NCBI GenBank assembly: GCA_963731125.1
Contig: CAVSVP010000006.1
Span: forward strand, 269,118 to 333,117
Direction: 5' to 3'
Length of the DNA: 64,000 nt
DNA from: CAVSVP01 sp963731125
GTDB lineage: Bacteria; Pseudomonadota; Gammaproteobacteria; Competibacterales; Competibacteraceae
Program-made: the position numbers and the translations under genes
In this document: positions 1-9,085 of the stretch, piece after piece
Numbering within the stretch: position 1 is the stretch's first letter
Layout of the letters: the number at the start of each line of letters is the position of its first letter
Notes under the pieces: model-generated
Seen by the model: the letters and a program-made list of their open reading frames with translations, nothing else
Told to the model about the DNA's origin: nothing
Database searches by the model: none

Positions 1-89
1 GCACAGCGCAGGCCGGCCGAGCACGATGGAAATGATCATTGCTTGACCTACCCTGGCAACGTTCCGATGAGTCCTTTTATTCCCAGCGG

Positions 90-1445
90 CTAAATCTGCA
101 GATGCACCTGAACTCGCGCGCCGCCCAAGGAGCTGCGGCCCATCTCAAGATGCCCTCGATACACCTGTTCAACGATATCCTTGACCACCGCCAGGCCGAT
201 ACCCTGCCCCGCTACACTGGGGTCCGCCCGTCCGCCCCGCGCCAGGATAATCCGCTGTCGAGCGTCCGGAATACCCGGGCCATCATCCTCGACTGCCAGC
301 ACTAATTCCGTCTGCGCTGCTTGTCCGGACAGATAGGCGCTGATTGCCACCTGCTGCCGGCACCATTTGCAGGCGTTATCGGCCAGATTGCCCAGAATTT
401 CCAGCAAATCCCCCTCCTCTCCATAGAAGACCACGGTATGATCCACCTGCAGAGCAAATTGAATGGCCTTATCTCTATATACCTTGGCTAACGCATCCAG
501 TACCTTGCGGACAACGGTTGCTACGGATACCGGCGCCGCTAGAGCAATACGACCAGAGGCGGCAGCCTTGTGCAAGTGATACTCTACGGTCTGATTCATA
601 CGCTCCACCTGCTCTTGCACGGTGGGTAACAGCTCTGCGGCTCCAGACTGGGTGGCAACGGTATTGCGCAATACGGCCAGAGGCGTTTTGAGGCTATGGG
701 CCAGATCCCCAAGGGCGTTACGGTAACGTTCCAGGTGGGCATGGCTATGCCGAATAAGGGCATTTAAGTTTTCCATCAACGCCCGCAGTTCCTTGGGGTA
801 GGGGCCGGTCAGAACGGTGCGGCGGCCTGCTTCGATTTCCACCACCTGTCGGGCAACTTGGCGCAACGGCTTGAGGCTCCAGCGCAGAATCATCCCCTGT
901 ACCAAGAGCAGCACAAAGGCTGCTGCCAGCAGCCAACCCCATAAATTCCGCCGGAATGCTGCCACCTGGGCGGCATAACTTTGCTGCGTCTCCGCGACCC
1001 GGAAGGTATAACGCCGGTACTTACCCGGCTCGACTTCCCAGCTCACCGTAAGATCCAGTGCAAACAGCGCGGCCCCGCCGGGAACGGCAAGCGGCTGAAA
1101 ACGGAACTGGCCCGGCTCGGCTGCCGTTGGAACGGGAATTGGCATACCCACTGTGGAGTCGGAACGCCAGACCAGGGTATTGTTGGCATCGCTGATTTCC
1201 GCATAAAGGCCGGAATCGGGAGTGGAAAAACGGGCTTCCGGCAGCGTGGCCGGAAGCACTAAACGGCTCGCCTGATTCAGCTCGGCAGCACTAAGCAATA
1301 GATAGACCTGGGCCCGCAGACGATCTTGGACCGCCACCAGCGCACTTCGCTGAAAAGCCCGGTCCAGAGCCAGACCGGTCAGTCCCAAAAATGCCACCAG
1401 CACTAGGCTTGCAGCCATCAACTGGCGGACATGCAGAGATAACAT
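90..1445 (-). CDS. PhoQ-like sensor histidine kinase
   Basis: Inner-membrane sensor kinase that should autophosphorylate on His and pass the phosphate to the response regulator encoded just upstream. An N-terminal membrane segment (about residues 8-28) and a second near 168-188 bracket a periplasmic sensor of about 140 residues. The H-box LAHSLKTPL (His about 250), N-box NLADNACKW (about 354-362), DDGPGIP (about 388) and GQGIGL (about 414) are all present, so the kinase looks intact at about 451 aa. I start at the ATG at 1445, which shares one base with the regulator's stop (TGATG), implying translational coupling; a TTG one codon upstream is the alternative. The LKTPL H-box and the PepSY/OmpR-type neighbours match PhoPQ-type systems that sense cations, envelope stress or low pH. 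The ligand cannot be told from sequence. Confidence 0.9.
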   Translation of the reverse strand: MLSLHVRQLMAASLVLVAFLGLTGLALDRAFQRSALVAVQDRLRAQVYLLLSAAELNQASRLVLPATLPEARFSTPDSGLYAEISDANNTLVWRSDSTVGMPIPVPTAAEPGQFRFQPLAVPGGAALFALDLTVSWEVEPGKYRRYTFRVAETQQSYAAQVAAFRRNLWGWLLAAAFVLLLVQGMILRWSLKPLRQVARQVVEIEAGRRTVLTGPYPKELRALMENLNALIRHSHAHLERYRNALGDLAHSLKTPLAVLRNTVATQSGAAELLPTVQEQVERMNQTVEYHLHKAAASGRIALAAPVSVATVVRKVLDALAKVYRDKAIQFALQVDHTVVFYGEEGDLLEILGNLADNACKWCRQQVAISAYLSGQAAQTELVLAVEDDGPGIPDARQRIILARGGRADPSVAGQGIGLAVVKDIVEQVYRGHLEMGRSSLGGARVQVHLQI

Positions 1446-2131
1446 CAACCGGCGGTGCGCTGCAACCGAAACCGGTAACCGCGGCCCCGGAGTGTTTCGA
1501 TAGGCGGCAGCACACGCCGAGGATCCAGTTTGCGCCGCAGCCGCCCTACCAAAACCTCCAGCACATTGCTGTCGCGGTCGCTATCGTCTTCATAAAGATG
1601 TTCGGTTAATTCCGTCTTGGACACCACCTCACCCGCGTGCAGCATCAGGTATTCCAGCAGCTTATATTCATAGGCCGTGAGTTCCACGGGAAGCCCATCT
1701 ACCGTCACCGCCTGCGTTCCCGTGTCCAGGGCAACGGGGGCGCAGGTAAGCACCGCCTGCGTCCAGCCTTCCGAGCGTCTGACTATGGCTCGCAGCCGGG
1801 CCAGCAGTTCTTCCATATGAAAGGGTTTCACCAGATAATCATCCGCCCCTACCTCCAGGCCTTCTACTTTATCCTGCCAGCGCCCCCGCGCCGTCAGAAT
1901 AAGAATGGGAAAGCGGCGCCCTGTCTGGCGCCAACGGCGTATCACCTCAATGCCAGAAATATCCGGCAGACCTAAATCAACCACCGCGACATCAATGGGA
2001 TATTCTTTACCCAGATACACACCGGTTTCGCCGTCGCCGGCGCTATCTACCACGTAACCCTGCGCGTGCAGGCGCGCAGCCAGCTGGGCGAGCAGCAAGG
2101 GTTCATCTTCAACGATTAAAACACGCATCAT
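1445..2131 (-). CDS. OmpR/PhoP-family response regulator
   Basis: DNA-binding response regulator of 228 aa, the usual OmpR-family length. The receiver domain occupies residues 2-115, with the acidic pocket at VEDE, phospho-acceptor Asp52 in VVDLGLPD, the Thr80 switch residue and Lys102 in LVKPF. The C-terminal winged helix spans about 130-225 and ends in the RGRGYRF motif typical of the family. The start overlaps the upstream PepSY gene's stop as TGATG, and its own stop overlaps the kinase start the same way, so all three genes form one coupled operon on the minus strand. The target regulon is not visible here; autoregulation is common in PhoP-type systems and is only an inference. Confidence 0.93.
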   Translation of the reverse strand: MMRVLIVEDEPLLLAQLAARLHAQGYVVDSAGDGETGVYLGKEYPIDVAVVDLGLPDISGIEVIRRWRQTGRRFPILILTARGRWQDKVEGLEVGADDYLVKPFHMEELLARLRAIVRRSEGWTQAVLTCAPVALDTGTQAVTVDGLPVELTAYEYKLLEYLMLHAGEVVSKTELTEHLYEDDSDRDSNVLEVLVGRLRRKLDPRRVLPPIETLRGRGYRFRLQRTAG

Positions 2132-2400
2132 CAGTCCCGCAATCTGCCGGTGCGACCATCTACGCGCAGTGTCCGGACTCTGCCGTCTGACATCAAGACC
2201 TTGACCTGATAGTCTGCGCCAGTGGCCTCTACGTTTAGCACCTTACCTCCTGTGGCTCTGCGCACCGCCGCCGCTGCCGCATCGGGATTCAGGATCTGGT
2301 GTGATGTCCCGGAAGCAGGTTCTGACTGGGCATCAATCTCTGCCGTGACCAAGACTCCTGCCAAGGCCAGGCACAGCAACGACAACGGCTTTTTCGGCAT
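2131..2400 (-). CDS. Small exported PepSY-domain protein
   Basis: Protein of 89 aa with a signal peptide (lysines, then a Leu/Ala-rich core ending near ALAGVLVTAEIDAQ) and one PepSY-type domain (GGKVLNVEATGADYQVKVL, then the DGRVRTLRVDGRTG hairpin). PepSY proteins sit in the periplasm and often modulate a cognate sensor or protease. Location at the head of a two-component operon suggests it tunes the neighbouring kinase, which is inference. I use the ATG at 2400 because a GGGAG box lies about 10 bases upstream; a TTG at 2409 would add three residues but leaves no room for a ribosome site. The gene ends in a TGATG overlap with the regulator. Confidence 0.75.
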   Translation of the reverse strand: MPKKPLSLLCLALAGVLVTAEIDAQSEPASGTSHQILNPDAAAAAVRRATGGKVLNVEATGADYQVKVLMSDGRVRTLRVDGRTGRLRD

Positions 2401-2807
2401 GCTACTCAATCTCCCTCTGGGGGTGATCTATCCCTTACATTGTTAACCCGTTTGCGACTCAGCCTGGCTCTACTCAGCGCCAGGGATACTGTCGCCAAGT
2501 AACCGGCTTTGCTTCTCCGGCACCGTAGTAAGATACGCAAGAGAAACTGAATGGTGACTGAACTTTTACGGGTTCAGCGCTTTTTTACCTTCGAGTTTGG
2601 TTTTTACCTTTCCCAATCCACTTTATAATAGCCCCCTTGCATCAGTCAGACGCTAGTTGTTCAGCCCTGCCTAAGGTCACTTAACGCCGCCACGCGATGC
2701 CAATGGCAAAGACCAAAAATAAAAAGTCAGCATTTTAAACAATGTAAATCGCTTCAATACCCGTATCATTAACGCTGATCCGAGCTAATACCACAGGAGA
2801 ATTTGCT
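2401..2807. other. Intergenic region between divergent operons
   Basis: This gap separates the PepSY-regulator-kinase operon (leftward) from fadD (rightward), so it must hold both promoters. I see no gene in it. A weak hairpin (CTGAAC / GTTCAG, 2558-2577) followed by six T residues at 2581-2586 could be a weak terminator on the plus strand, but the stem is only 6 bp. No clear -35/-10 pair or FadR-type operator could be fixed by eye. Confidence 0.4.
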
Positions 2808-4469
2808 TTGGAAAAAATTTGGTTAAAACGGTATCCCGAAGGAATACCCGCCGAAATCAATCCGGATGAATACCGTTCCTTAGTGGACCTCTTCGAGCAA
2901 AGTTGCCGGCGCTTCAGGGCACATAACGCCTTCGCCAATATGGGCTATGTGATGACATTTGCCGAATTGGATGCCAAGAGTCGGGATTTTGCCGCTTATC
3001 TCCAGAACGAACTGGGGCTTAAAAAGGGCGATCGCATGGCGATCATGATGCCCAATCTACTGCAATATCCTGTGGCTCTGTTTGGTATTTTGCGGGCGGG
3101 ATTAACGGTAGTGAACGTCAATCCCCTCTATACGCCTCGTGAACTCGCCCATCAGATGAATGACTCGGGTTCGCAGGCCATTATCATTGTGGCCAATTTC
3201 GCTCATGTCCTAGCAGAAATCGTCGGTAATACAAAACTGCAACACATTATTGTAACGGAACTCGGTGATTTGCTGCCTTTTCCAAAATCGCTGATCGTTA
3301 ACGTTGTCGTCAAATATATCAAAAAAATGGTACCGTCTTATCACCTTCCCGGTGCCGTCGCCTTTAAAACGGCTCTACAGAAAGGCAGTAAACTGACGCT
3401 CAATCCTGTTTCCGTGGCAGGGGAAGACCTCGCCTTTTTGCAGTACACCGGAGGCACCACCGGAGTCGCCAAAGGCGCGATGTTGACGCATCGCAATATG
3501 GTTGCCAACGTGCTGCAGGTTTCGTCTTATGTCGGTACCGTCTTTGAAGAAGGTAAGGAAATTATTATCACGGCATTACCCCTTTACCATATCTTCTGTC
3601 TGACCGTTAATTGCCTTTTCTTCTTGAAATATGGCGGATTAAACGTGCTGATTACCAATCCGCGGGATATTCCAGGTTTTGTCAAAGAGCTGAAAAACAC
3701 CGGCAAATTTACGGCGATCAGTGGCGTGAATACTCTATTCAACGGTCTTATTAACAATCCCGACTTCGCTAAGCTGGATTTTGCGCCGCTTAAGTTGGCT
3801 GTCGGTGGCGGCATGGCTGTGCAACGGGCCGTAGCGAAAAAATGGGAAAAAACCACGGGTACTCACCTTCTTGAGGGCTATGGGCTCACGGAATCCTCAC
3901 CGGTAGTCACCATCAATCCTCCTGATCTCAAAGAATTCAGTGCGAGCATCGGATTGCCGGTACCGTCTACGGATATTTCCATCCGTGACGACAACGGTAA
4001 TGAGGTATCCCTTGGCGAGCCGGGCGAACTCTGCGTTAAAGGCCCGCAGGTCATGCGAGGCTATTGGCAGCGTCCCGAGGACACCGCTAAAACGATCACC
4101 GCAGACGGCTGGCTGCTGACCGGAGATATGGCCACTATTGATGAGCAGGGCTTTATTCGGATCGTAGATCGCAAGAAAGACATGGTATTAGTGTCCGGTT
4201 TTAACGTGTTTCCGAATGAAATTGAGGATATCATAGCGCACATCGAAGACGTTCTAGAGGTGGCCTGTATTGGTGTACCGGATGAAAAATCCGGCGAGGC
4301 TGTCAAAGTGTTTGTGGTTCGCAAGCCTGGTGCCAGCTTGACGGTCGATGATATCCGCGCGCATTGCAAAAAAGAACTCACCGGATATAAGGTGCCTAAG
4401 CACGTAGAATTTCGCGATGAATTGCCGAAGTCGAATGTAGGCAAGATTCTGCGTCGCGAGTTACGCTGA
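2808..4469 (+). CDS. fadD: Long-chain fatty acid--CoA ligase FadD
   Basis: Peripheral inner-membrane enzyme that activates long-chain fatty acids with ATP and CoA, the entry step to beta-oxidation. The 553-aa protein opens with WLKRYPEGIPAEINPDEY, very close to E. coli FadD. It carries the AMP-binding loop YTGGTTGVAKGA (about residue 213), the GYGLTESSP motif (about 358), LLTGDMATID (about 437) and a C-terminal domain ending KVGKILRRELR-like, all family hallmarks. The start is TTG, preceded by an AGGAGA box seven bases away; E. coli fadD also uses TTG, so the start is credible. It stands alone on the plus strand and is followed 70 bases later by the FFLEELY-motif gene. Confidence 0.96.
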   Translation: MEKIWLKRYPEGIPAEINPDEYRSLVDLFEQSCRRFRAHNAFANMGYVMTFAELDAKSRDFAAYLQNELGLKKGDRMAIMMPNLLQYPVALFGILRAGLTVVNVNPLYTPRELAHQMNDSGSQAIIIVANFAHVLAEIVGNTKLQHIIVTELGDLLPFPKSLIVNVVVKYIKKMVPSYHLPGAVAFKTALQKGSKLTLNPVSVAGEDLAFLQYTGGTTGVAKGAMLTHRNMVANVLQVSSYVGTVFEEGKEIIITALPLYHIFCLTVNCLFFLKYGGLNVLITNPRDIPGFVKELKNTGKFTAISGVNTLFNGLINNPDFAKLDFAPLKLAVGGGMAVQRAVAKKWEKTTGTHLLEGYGLTESSPVVTINPPDLKEFSASIGLPVPSTDISIRDDNGNEVSLGEPGELCVKGPQVMRGYWQRPEDTAKTITADGWLLTGDMATIDEQGFIRIVDRKKDMVLVSGFNVFPNEIEDIIAHIEDVLEVACIGVPDEKSGEAVKVFVVRKPGASLTVDDIRAHCKKELTGYKVPKHVEFRDELPKSNVGKILRRELR

Positions 4470-4541
4470 CGCAGGCCGTCTTTCGCTATCATTTCAATAG
4501 AAACTGCCAGCGGTTTCTTTAGCTATCGGTTGAGTGTCGCA

Positions 4542-5276
4542 ATGAGAGCCGGACAGAAACGCAGACGTCAGAATGCAGAGCTACTGCTTGAGCAATTAAA
4601 CCACCTCAAGCAGTTACAAGGTCAAGGCATTATCAATCACACGGCACCTGAGCAACGTATGCTCAGGCAGTGGCAGTCAGAGCGCCTGCGGCGTACCCAT
4701 GCAGATTTGTTACATAATCCCCGCTATAAACCCGCCGTGGAATTTTTTATGGAGGAGCTCTACGGCAACAAGGATTTCAGCCGCCGTGACAGTGATATGG
4801 AACGTGCTGCGCCACTGCTTATTAGGACCATGCCGGCCAACGTACTCCATACGTTAGCCATGGGGATCGAATTGAACGTGCTGTCCCACGAGTTGGATGC
4901 CAAACTGTTAAAGGTACTTATCCAAGACGTGGGAATCAAAGAACAACTCACGGAAACAGCTTATGCGCAAGCCTACCGGCTCTGTGACAACCATGCACAG
5001 CGTGCCCGGCAGATTGAATTAATTGATAGTTTAGGGAAGGATCTTGATAAAGCCGTGCACAATCCGTTTGTTTATGCCGCGGTTCTCATGTCAAAAGGAC
5101 CGGCACATTTGGCGGGATTTGGTCAGCTTCATGAATTTATCGAGTCGGGATTCAAGGCTTTTCGCCATATGGGAGGAGCACAGGATTTTTTGCAAACCAT
5201 TGTAGGACGCGAGCAGCAAATCCTAAATCGCATCTATTCCGGTCATCCGCAACCTTTTCAGCAATTTCCACTCTGA
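4542..5276 (+). CDS. FFLEELY-motif protein of unknown function
   Basis: Cytosolic protein of about 244 aa, predicted almost all alpha-helical, with no signal peptide or membrane segment. The stretch AVEFFMEELYGNKDFSRRD near residues 66-85 matches the conserved FFLEELY motif that names this gammaproteobacterial family; the second Leu is Met here. The family has no established function. The start is taken at the ATG at 4542 with a weak GAG box seven bases upstream; a TTG at 4530 is possible. It lies between fadD and a PHA-system protein, which suggests, but does not show, a link to fatty-acid or storage-polymer metabolism. Confidence 0.75.
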   Translation: MRAGQKRRRQNAELLLEQLNHLKQLQGQGIINHTAPEQRMLRQWQSERLRRTHADLLHNPRYKPAVEFFMEELYGNKDFSRRDSDMERAAPLLIRTMPANVLHTLAMGIELNVLSHELDAKLLKVLIQDVGIKEQLTETAYAQAYRLCDNHAQRARQIELIDSLGKDLDKAVHNPFVYAAVLMSKGPAHLAGFGQLHEFIESGFKAFRHMGGAQDFLQTIVGREQQILNRIYSGHPQPFQQFPL

Positions 5277-5386
5277 GCGACTGAAGGGGGGGTATGGCAG
5301 AGCTTGAAAAAGTGCCTGCCAATGCACGCGAAAGTCGCCTTTCAGCCATCCATACACGACTTGGAAGGTTACTCAGCTAGCAGTAG

Positions 5387-5493
5387 ATATAGATCTGGAA
5401 GCTGTTATCAAGACCGGCTGCGGCAGGGATGCCGCAGCCGAGCTTATAGGGATGTATTAACAGCGTGTCTTGAGAATAGTTTTCAGATCTATA
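5387..5493 (+). repeat. Palindromic repeat element, copy 1 (~107 bp)
   Basis: An imperfect palindrome beginning ATATAGATCTGGAAG and ending with its degenerate complement, with an inner hairpin CTGCGGCA / TGCCGCAG near the middle. A second copy, about 93% identical by eye and in opposite orientation, lies at 25783-25890. The right end overlaps the stop codon of the PHA-system gene. There is no room for a transposase, so this is a MITE-like or REP-like element mobilised in trans, or a structured intergenic repeat. Confidence 0.85.
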
Positions 5494-5758
5494 ACTCGTC
5501 CAGGTAATGATGAATGGCATCTTCAAAGCGGGATTTCAAAGGAGTCAGCAAAAACCCTAGACGCGCATGGATGCGCACTTCCGTTGCGCTGACATCCATA
5601 TATCCATTTACCCCGGAACGTTCAAAATACAAAGTATTTTCCTGCCAGTAATAATCCATTTGAAAGCGGTCATTGAGTTGATTAGCAATATGCTCCGCAG
5701 ACTCACGCGCCTTTTCCAGACTCAAGTTATGACTACGGCGGATATTAATATGGGACAT
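5489..5758 (-). CDS. Polyhydroxyalkanoic acid system (PHA granule region) protein
   Basis: Small cytosolic protein of 89 aa matching the family annotated as polyhydroxyalkanoic acid system protein. It starts INIRRSHNLSLEKARESAE, carries the central LYFERSGVNGYMDVSATEV and ends LLTPLKSRFEDAIHHYLDEL, the family's usual layout and length. These proteins are found near PHA synthesis genes, but their biochemical role is unclear. No PHA synthase is in this window. The last codons and the stop lie inside the right end of palindromic repeat copy 1, so the repeat may have supplied the present stop codon. The start is an ATG with only a weak ribosome-binding box. Confidence 0.82.
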   Translation of the reverse strand: MSHINIRRSHNLSLEKARESAEHIANQLNDRFQMDYYWQENTLYFERSGVNGYMDVSATEVRIHARLGFLLTPLKSRFEDAIHHYLDEL

Positions 5759-5887
5759 ATGTCACACTGATTTGCCGTGAAAATTGCAAAATTAATCGCG
5801 TAACCTTTGCTAGCAAAGGATTAAGAAAAATATAGCTGATAAACTGCCTTTGAGAAGGGTCCGTCAATCGCTGAGATAAAACGCCGA

Positions 5888-6829
5888 CTAAGCGGTCACG
5901 GCTGCAACTTTACTGATTTCCTGGTAAACCAGTTCCTGGCACCGTTGGGAAAAAACCATTTCCAGATGGCCGATGCCTGCCAAAGGCAGATTCTTGGCAT
6001 GAGCCAAATGCGAACTATCCTGAGGAGTTACGAAGTTATCGTGAAAACTGTAAATGGAGATAATGGGCACGGGCGTAGATTGCGTCTCCGCTTGGTTTAA
6101 TTTCGCAAGCCAGCGGTTTTGCGGCTGCATCTGCCGTAAGCCTACCCGGCGAAATAACTGAATATGCCGGGTACCGTGATGAGGGGTACCTAACGTAATG
6201 ATTTTGGCGACGCGATCCTTGTCCAAGCTACGGTACAAATAGGCTCGCGATGCCAATCCACCCATGCTATGCCCCACCAGAATGACCTGCTGAGTACCGG
6301 TGATGTTGCAAATCTGTTCTATCCGCGCCGCCACTTGATCGGCCAGCCGATCAATGTTGATTACGCCGAAGATGGGTTCCATGTTGATGGTAAAAACCCG
6401 TGTCAAACCCTGCCCGGTTAAGTAGCGTTTCATGGCCCACCAGACGGCGCTATTGCAAAAAAAACCGTGAATTAGAAGTACCGGAGGTCCTTGCGGCACA
6501 AGCTTAGGATCGGGATCATGCCGCATTAACCAGCGTTCCAGGGGCTGCACAAAGCAGTACAAGAATAAGAACACACGCAGTTCGTTAACATACAATCGCA
6601 CCGCCTGCCAGAGACCAATCTGCATGGCTGGCGGCCGTTCCGTCCGGTAGAGCCAGGCACCGATAAACGTGCTTGCCAGCAATAGGGCACGAAAGCCGAT
6701 GGCGACCCCCATAGCGAGTAAAACCACTGCCCATGGCTGCCATGCTGCGTAGTGGCTTAGCAGCACGCCGGCTATTCCATAGAAAATAAATTCTACGCCT
6801 AATCCAAGGCATAATCTTCGCGCTAGCAT
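5888..6829 (-). CDS. Membrane-associated alpha/beta-hydrolase lipase
   Basis: Probable triacylglycerol lipase or esterase of 313 aa. Two N-terminal membrane segments (about residues 8-28 and 34-60) anchor it. The hydrolase domain then starts with the oxyanion-hole motif LLIHGFF (about 118-124), the nucleophile elbow GHSMGG (Ser188), an Asp at 264 in FHDNFVTP and the catalytic His at 288 in GIGHLEM, so the triad is complete. LGTPHHGT supports the lipase family. The start overlaps the stop of the upstream acetyl-CoA hydrolase gene by seven bases, so the two are co-transcribed. A role in membrane-lipid or storage-lipid turnover is inferred from neighbours. Confidence 0.85.
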   Translation of the reverse strand: MLARRLCLGLGVEFIFYGIAGVLLSHYAAWQPWAVVLLAMGVAIGFRALLLASTFIGAWLYRTERPPAMQIGLWQAVRLYVNELRVFLFLYCFVQPLERWLMRHDPDPKLVPQGPPVLLIHGFFCNSAVWWAMKRYLTGQGLTRVFTINMEPIFGVINIDRLADQVAARIEQICNITGTQQVILVGHSMGGLASRAYLYRSLDKDRVAKIITLGTPHHGTRHIQLFRRVGLRQMQPQNRWLAKLNQAETQSTPVPIISIYSFHDNFVTPQDSSHLAHAKNLPLAGIGHLEMVFSQRCQELVYQEISKVAAVTA

Positions 6830-9042
6830 GCGTTGCCGTTCCCGCTGTGACGGGTTGATTGACTGGCGTTTGCTGGGTGCAGATAGCCGCCGGCCGACAG
6901 CTCAGCGATAATTAATTTTTGCATCAGCTGTTCCTTCCAAGTGATCGGGTTATCCAGTTGTAACCTTGCCAAGTAAGGTTTGGCTGCTTCCGGTACGGAT
7001 AAGCTCTCCATAACCTTGAAAACGCTTTTCACGAGTCCGTTTGCAGTCCCCAGATTGCTTTTCAGGCGTTTTAATACTTTGCCGAGCACAATTTCTTCAT
7101 GGGTAAAATCCGTACCCAAAGGAAAATCCGGAAACCATCCCCTTTTGTTGTAATCCGCCCGCACGGATGCAAAGCGCTGTGGCGTATTGTGTCTAAAGGC
7201 TGGGGGAATTTGATAATCGTTGGGAATTTTTCCCGCTTGTTTGGCTTGTTCCAGCAACTCCGCCTGAAACCGGGAATCGCTAATATTGAGAAGCGCCGCA
7301 ATAATGTCTTTATCAGACTTGCCGCGCAAATCGGCAATACCGTACTCGGTCACCACAATATCTCTTAAGTGGCGAGGAATAGTGATATGACCATAATTCC
7401 ACACCATATTGGAAGACACCGCCGTGCCTTTCTTGCGTGTGCTGCGCAACAGGAGGACGGAGCGGGCGCCTGGTAAGGCGTGGGCCATGGCGACAAAATT
7501 GTATTGTCCTCCGACACCGCTGATAACCTGGCCGTTTTCCAGGCCGTCCGAAACTGCACTACCGAGCAATGTGGTCATCATGGTCGTATTAATAAAGCGA
7601 GCCTGTTTTCTTTGCAGAACCTTTAGTGCCTCGTTGCCATACAGTTGGTTTACATAAGAAACACCGGTCATGCAAAAAGCCTGACTGGCCTCCTCATCCA
7701 TACTTTTCAGCGCAGAGTACAAACTCTGGGGACCCAGAAAAAAGCCACCGTGAACGACAATGCCCGGCTTAAGACGTTCACCGAGACAATATCTTATGAT
7801 TTGTGCTTTGTGACGCACTAAATCTGCAGCGATTTGCTGGGTTTCCGAGACGCGAATAAAACCGGCTTCGTAACGTAGCTCCTCTTTAAAAATACCGAAC
7901 CGCTGGAGAAAATCAAAATCTTCCCGGCTCAGTTCGGCATGAATTGCCCCTTGCTCCAGCAGTAAGTCAAGGGTTTGAGGAGTAACAACTCCGTTAATCT
8001 TGTTCTCGTATAAAAGTTGTTGCAGCGGAAGATTGTCATAAACCTGCCGTGTTAATATACCGTCCCGATAAAGATGCCAAAAACCATTGATAAACATTTC
8101 ACTCGAACCATATAAACCTTCCTTAAAAATCTCCGTTCCACCCACTTGTTCTATAATGTCTGCAAAATCTCGCAGAATGTTCAAATCAGCCAGCAGGGTT
8201 TTATAGAGTTCATTCTCTTTATGTCGCAACCGGCAAGCATAAGCAATGGCATCACCCAGGGCTCCAATACCAATCTGTAATGTACCGCCATCTCTAATCA
8301 GCGTGCTGACATACAGTCCAATCATGTAATCCACCGTATCCACAGCCATGTTCGGCACCCCAAACAGGGTGAAATCGTAGTCTGGATTATCGACAAGCAT
8401 GTCGAAACCCGACGGCTTCACCATAGCATCCCGGTACATAAAGGGCATATGAGCGTTTGTTTGGCCAATCACAAGAATGTCCGTACCCTGCTGTTGTTGT
8501 TCACGTAGCAGGGGCAATAAATCCAACGTTACGTCGGTATTGCTGCTAAGGCTATAATAAGTCTGATTATTTATGGTTTTTTGACTGATCATTTGTGCAA
8601 TGACATTGACACCAGCGTTGCTAAATACGCCAGCGACATCAGTGTAATTACAGCTGATATAATTTTGTTGCTGCGCTGACGAACCGAGAAAAGCACCCGG
8701 CTTAAAATAAAATTCCACCAGTTTCACGTTAGCCGGCAATTCTCCTTTTCTAAGGGCAACGATGTAATCCAAATCCGGATAATTTCCGAATACCCGCTCA
8801 ACCAGCGGTTCCAAAAAACGCCGCTCGAGCTCATTCGAACCCTTGGGTTTTTCCAAGGTAAGCGCCGTCATGATGGTGAGATGAATATCGGGATCTTCTT
8901 TGGCTTTCTGATAAAATGCATTAACAAGGTAATTAGGTTTTCCTAAGCCCAGCGGAATTCCCAGTGTGATTCGTTTGCCCACTCTGGCAATGACCTCAGC
9001 CACACATGTCTCTACATCTTGAAAATAGATGGGTGTTTTCAT
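6823..9042 (-). CDS. Acetyl-CoA hydrolase/transferase family protein
   Basis: Long (739 aa) member of the acetyl-CoA hydrolase/CoA-transferase family. The N-terminal half begins with a FQDVETCVAEVIARVGK stretch and LGIPLGLGKPN. The C-terminal half carries VVTEYGIADLRGKSD, which holds the Glu expected to form the glutamyl-CoA intermediate, and the glycine-rich ISGVGGQYNF. The family moves CoA between acids or releases it; the exact acyl group cannot be read here. It is longer than the usual 430-500 aa enzymes because of inserted regions, as in other gammaproteobacterial members. I choose the ATG at 9042 since family members start close to this point; a GTG at 9060 is possible. It overlaps the downstream lipase. 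Confidence 0.85.
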   Translation of the reverse strand: MKTPIYFQDVETCVAEVIARVGKRITLGIPLGLGKPNYLVNAFYQKAKEDPDIHLTIMTALTLEKPKGSNELERRFLEPLVERVFGNYPDLDYIVALRKGELPANVKLVEFYFKPGAFLGSSAQQQNYISCNYTDVAGVFSNAGVNVIAQMISQKTINNQTYYSLSSNTDVTLDLLPLLREQQQQGTDILVIGQTNAHMPFMYRDAMVKPSGFDMLVDNPDYDFTLFGVPNMAVDTVDYMIGLYVSTLIRDGGTLQIGIGALGDAIAYACRLRHKENELYKTLLADLNILRDFADIIEQVGGTEIFKEGLYGSSEMFINGFWHLYRDGILTRQVYDNLPLQQLLYENKINGVVTPQTLDLLLEQGAIHAELSREDFDFLQRFGIFKEELRYEAGFIRVSETQQIAADLVRHKAQIIRYCLGERLKPGIVVHGGFFLGPQSLYSALKSMDEEASQAFCMTGVSYVNQLYGNEALKVLQRKQARFINTTMMTTLLGSAVSDGLENGQVISGVGGQYNFVAMAHALPGARSVLLLRSTRKKGTAVSSNMVWNYGHITIPRHLRDIVVTEYGIADLRGKSDKDIIAALLNISDSRFQAELLEQAKQAGKIPNDYQIPPAFRHNTPQRFASVRADYNKRGWFPDFPLGTDFTHEEIVLGKVLKRLKSNLGTANGLVKSVFKVMESLSVPEAAKPYLARLQLDNPITWKEQLMQKLIIAELSAGGYLHPANASQSTRHSGNGNAC

Positions 9043-9085
9043 TGCACTCGTGTCTTCCACTCAATAACCTGAGGATTCGGACTCC

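Noticed and set aside
2558..2586. Rho-independent terminator in the gap before fadD
   Set aside because: The stem is only 6 bp and no plus-strand gene precedes it; noted in the gap description only.
5304..5507. 67-codon plus-strand frame after the FFLEELY gene
   Set aside because: Most of it reads through palindromic repeat copy 1; no protein character.
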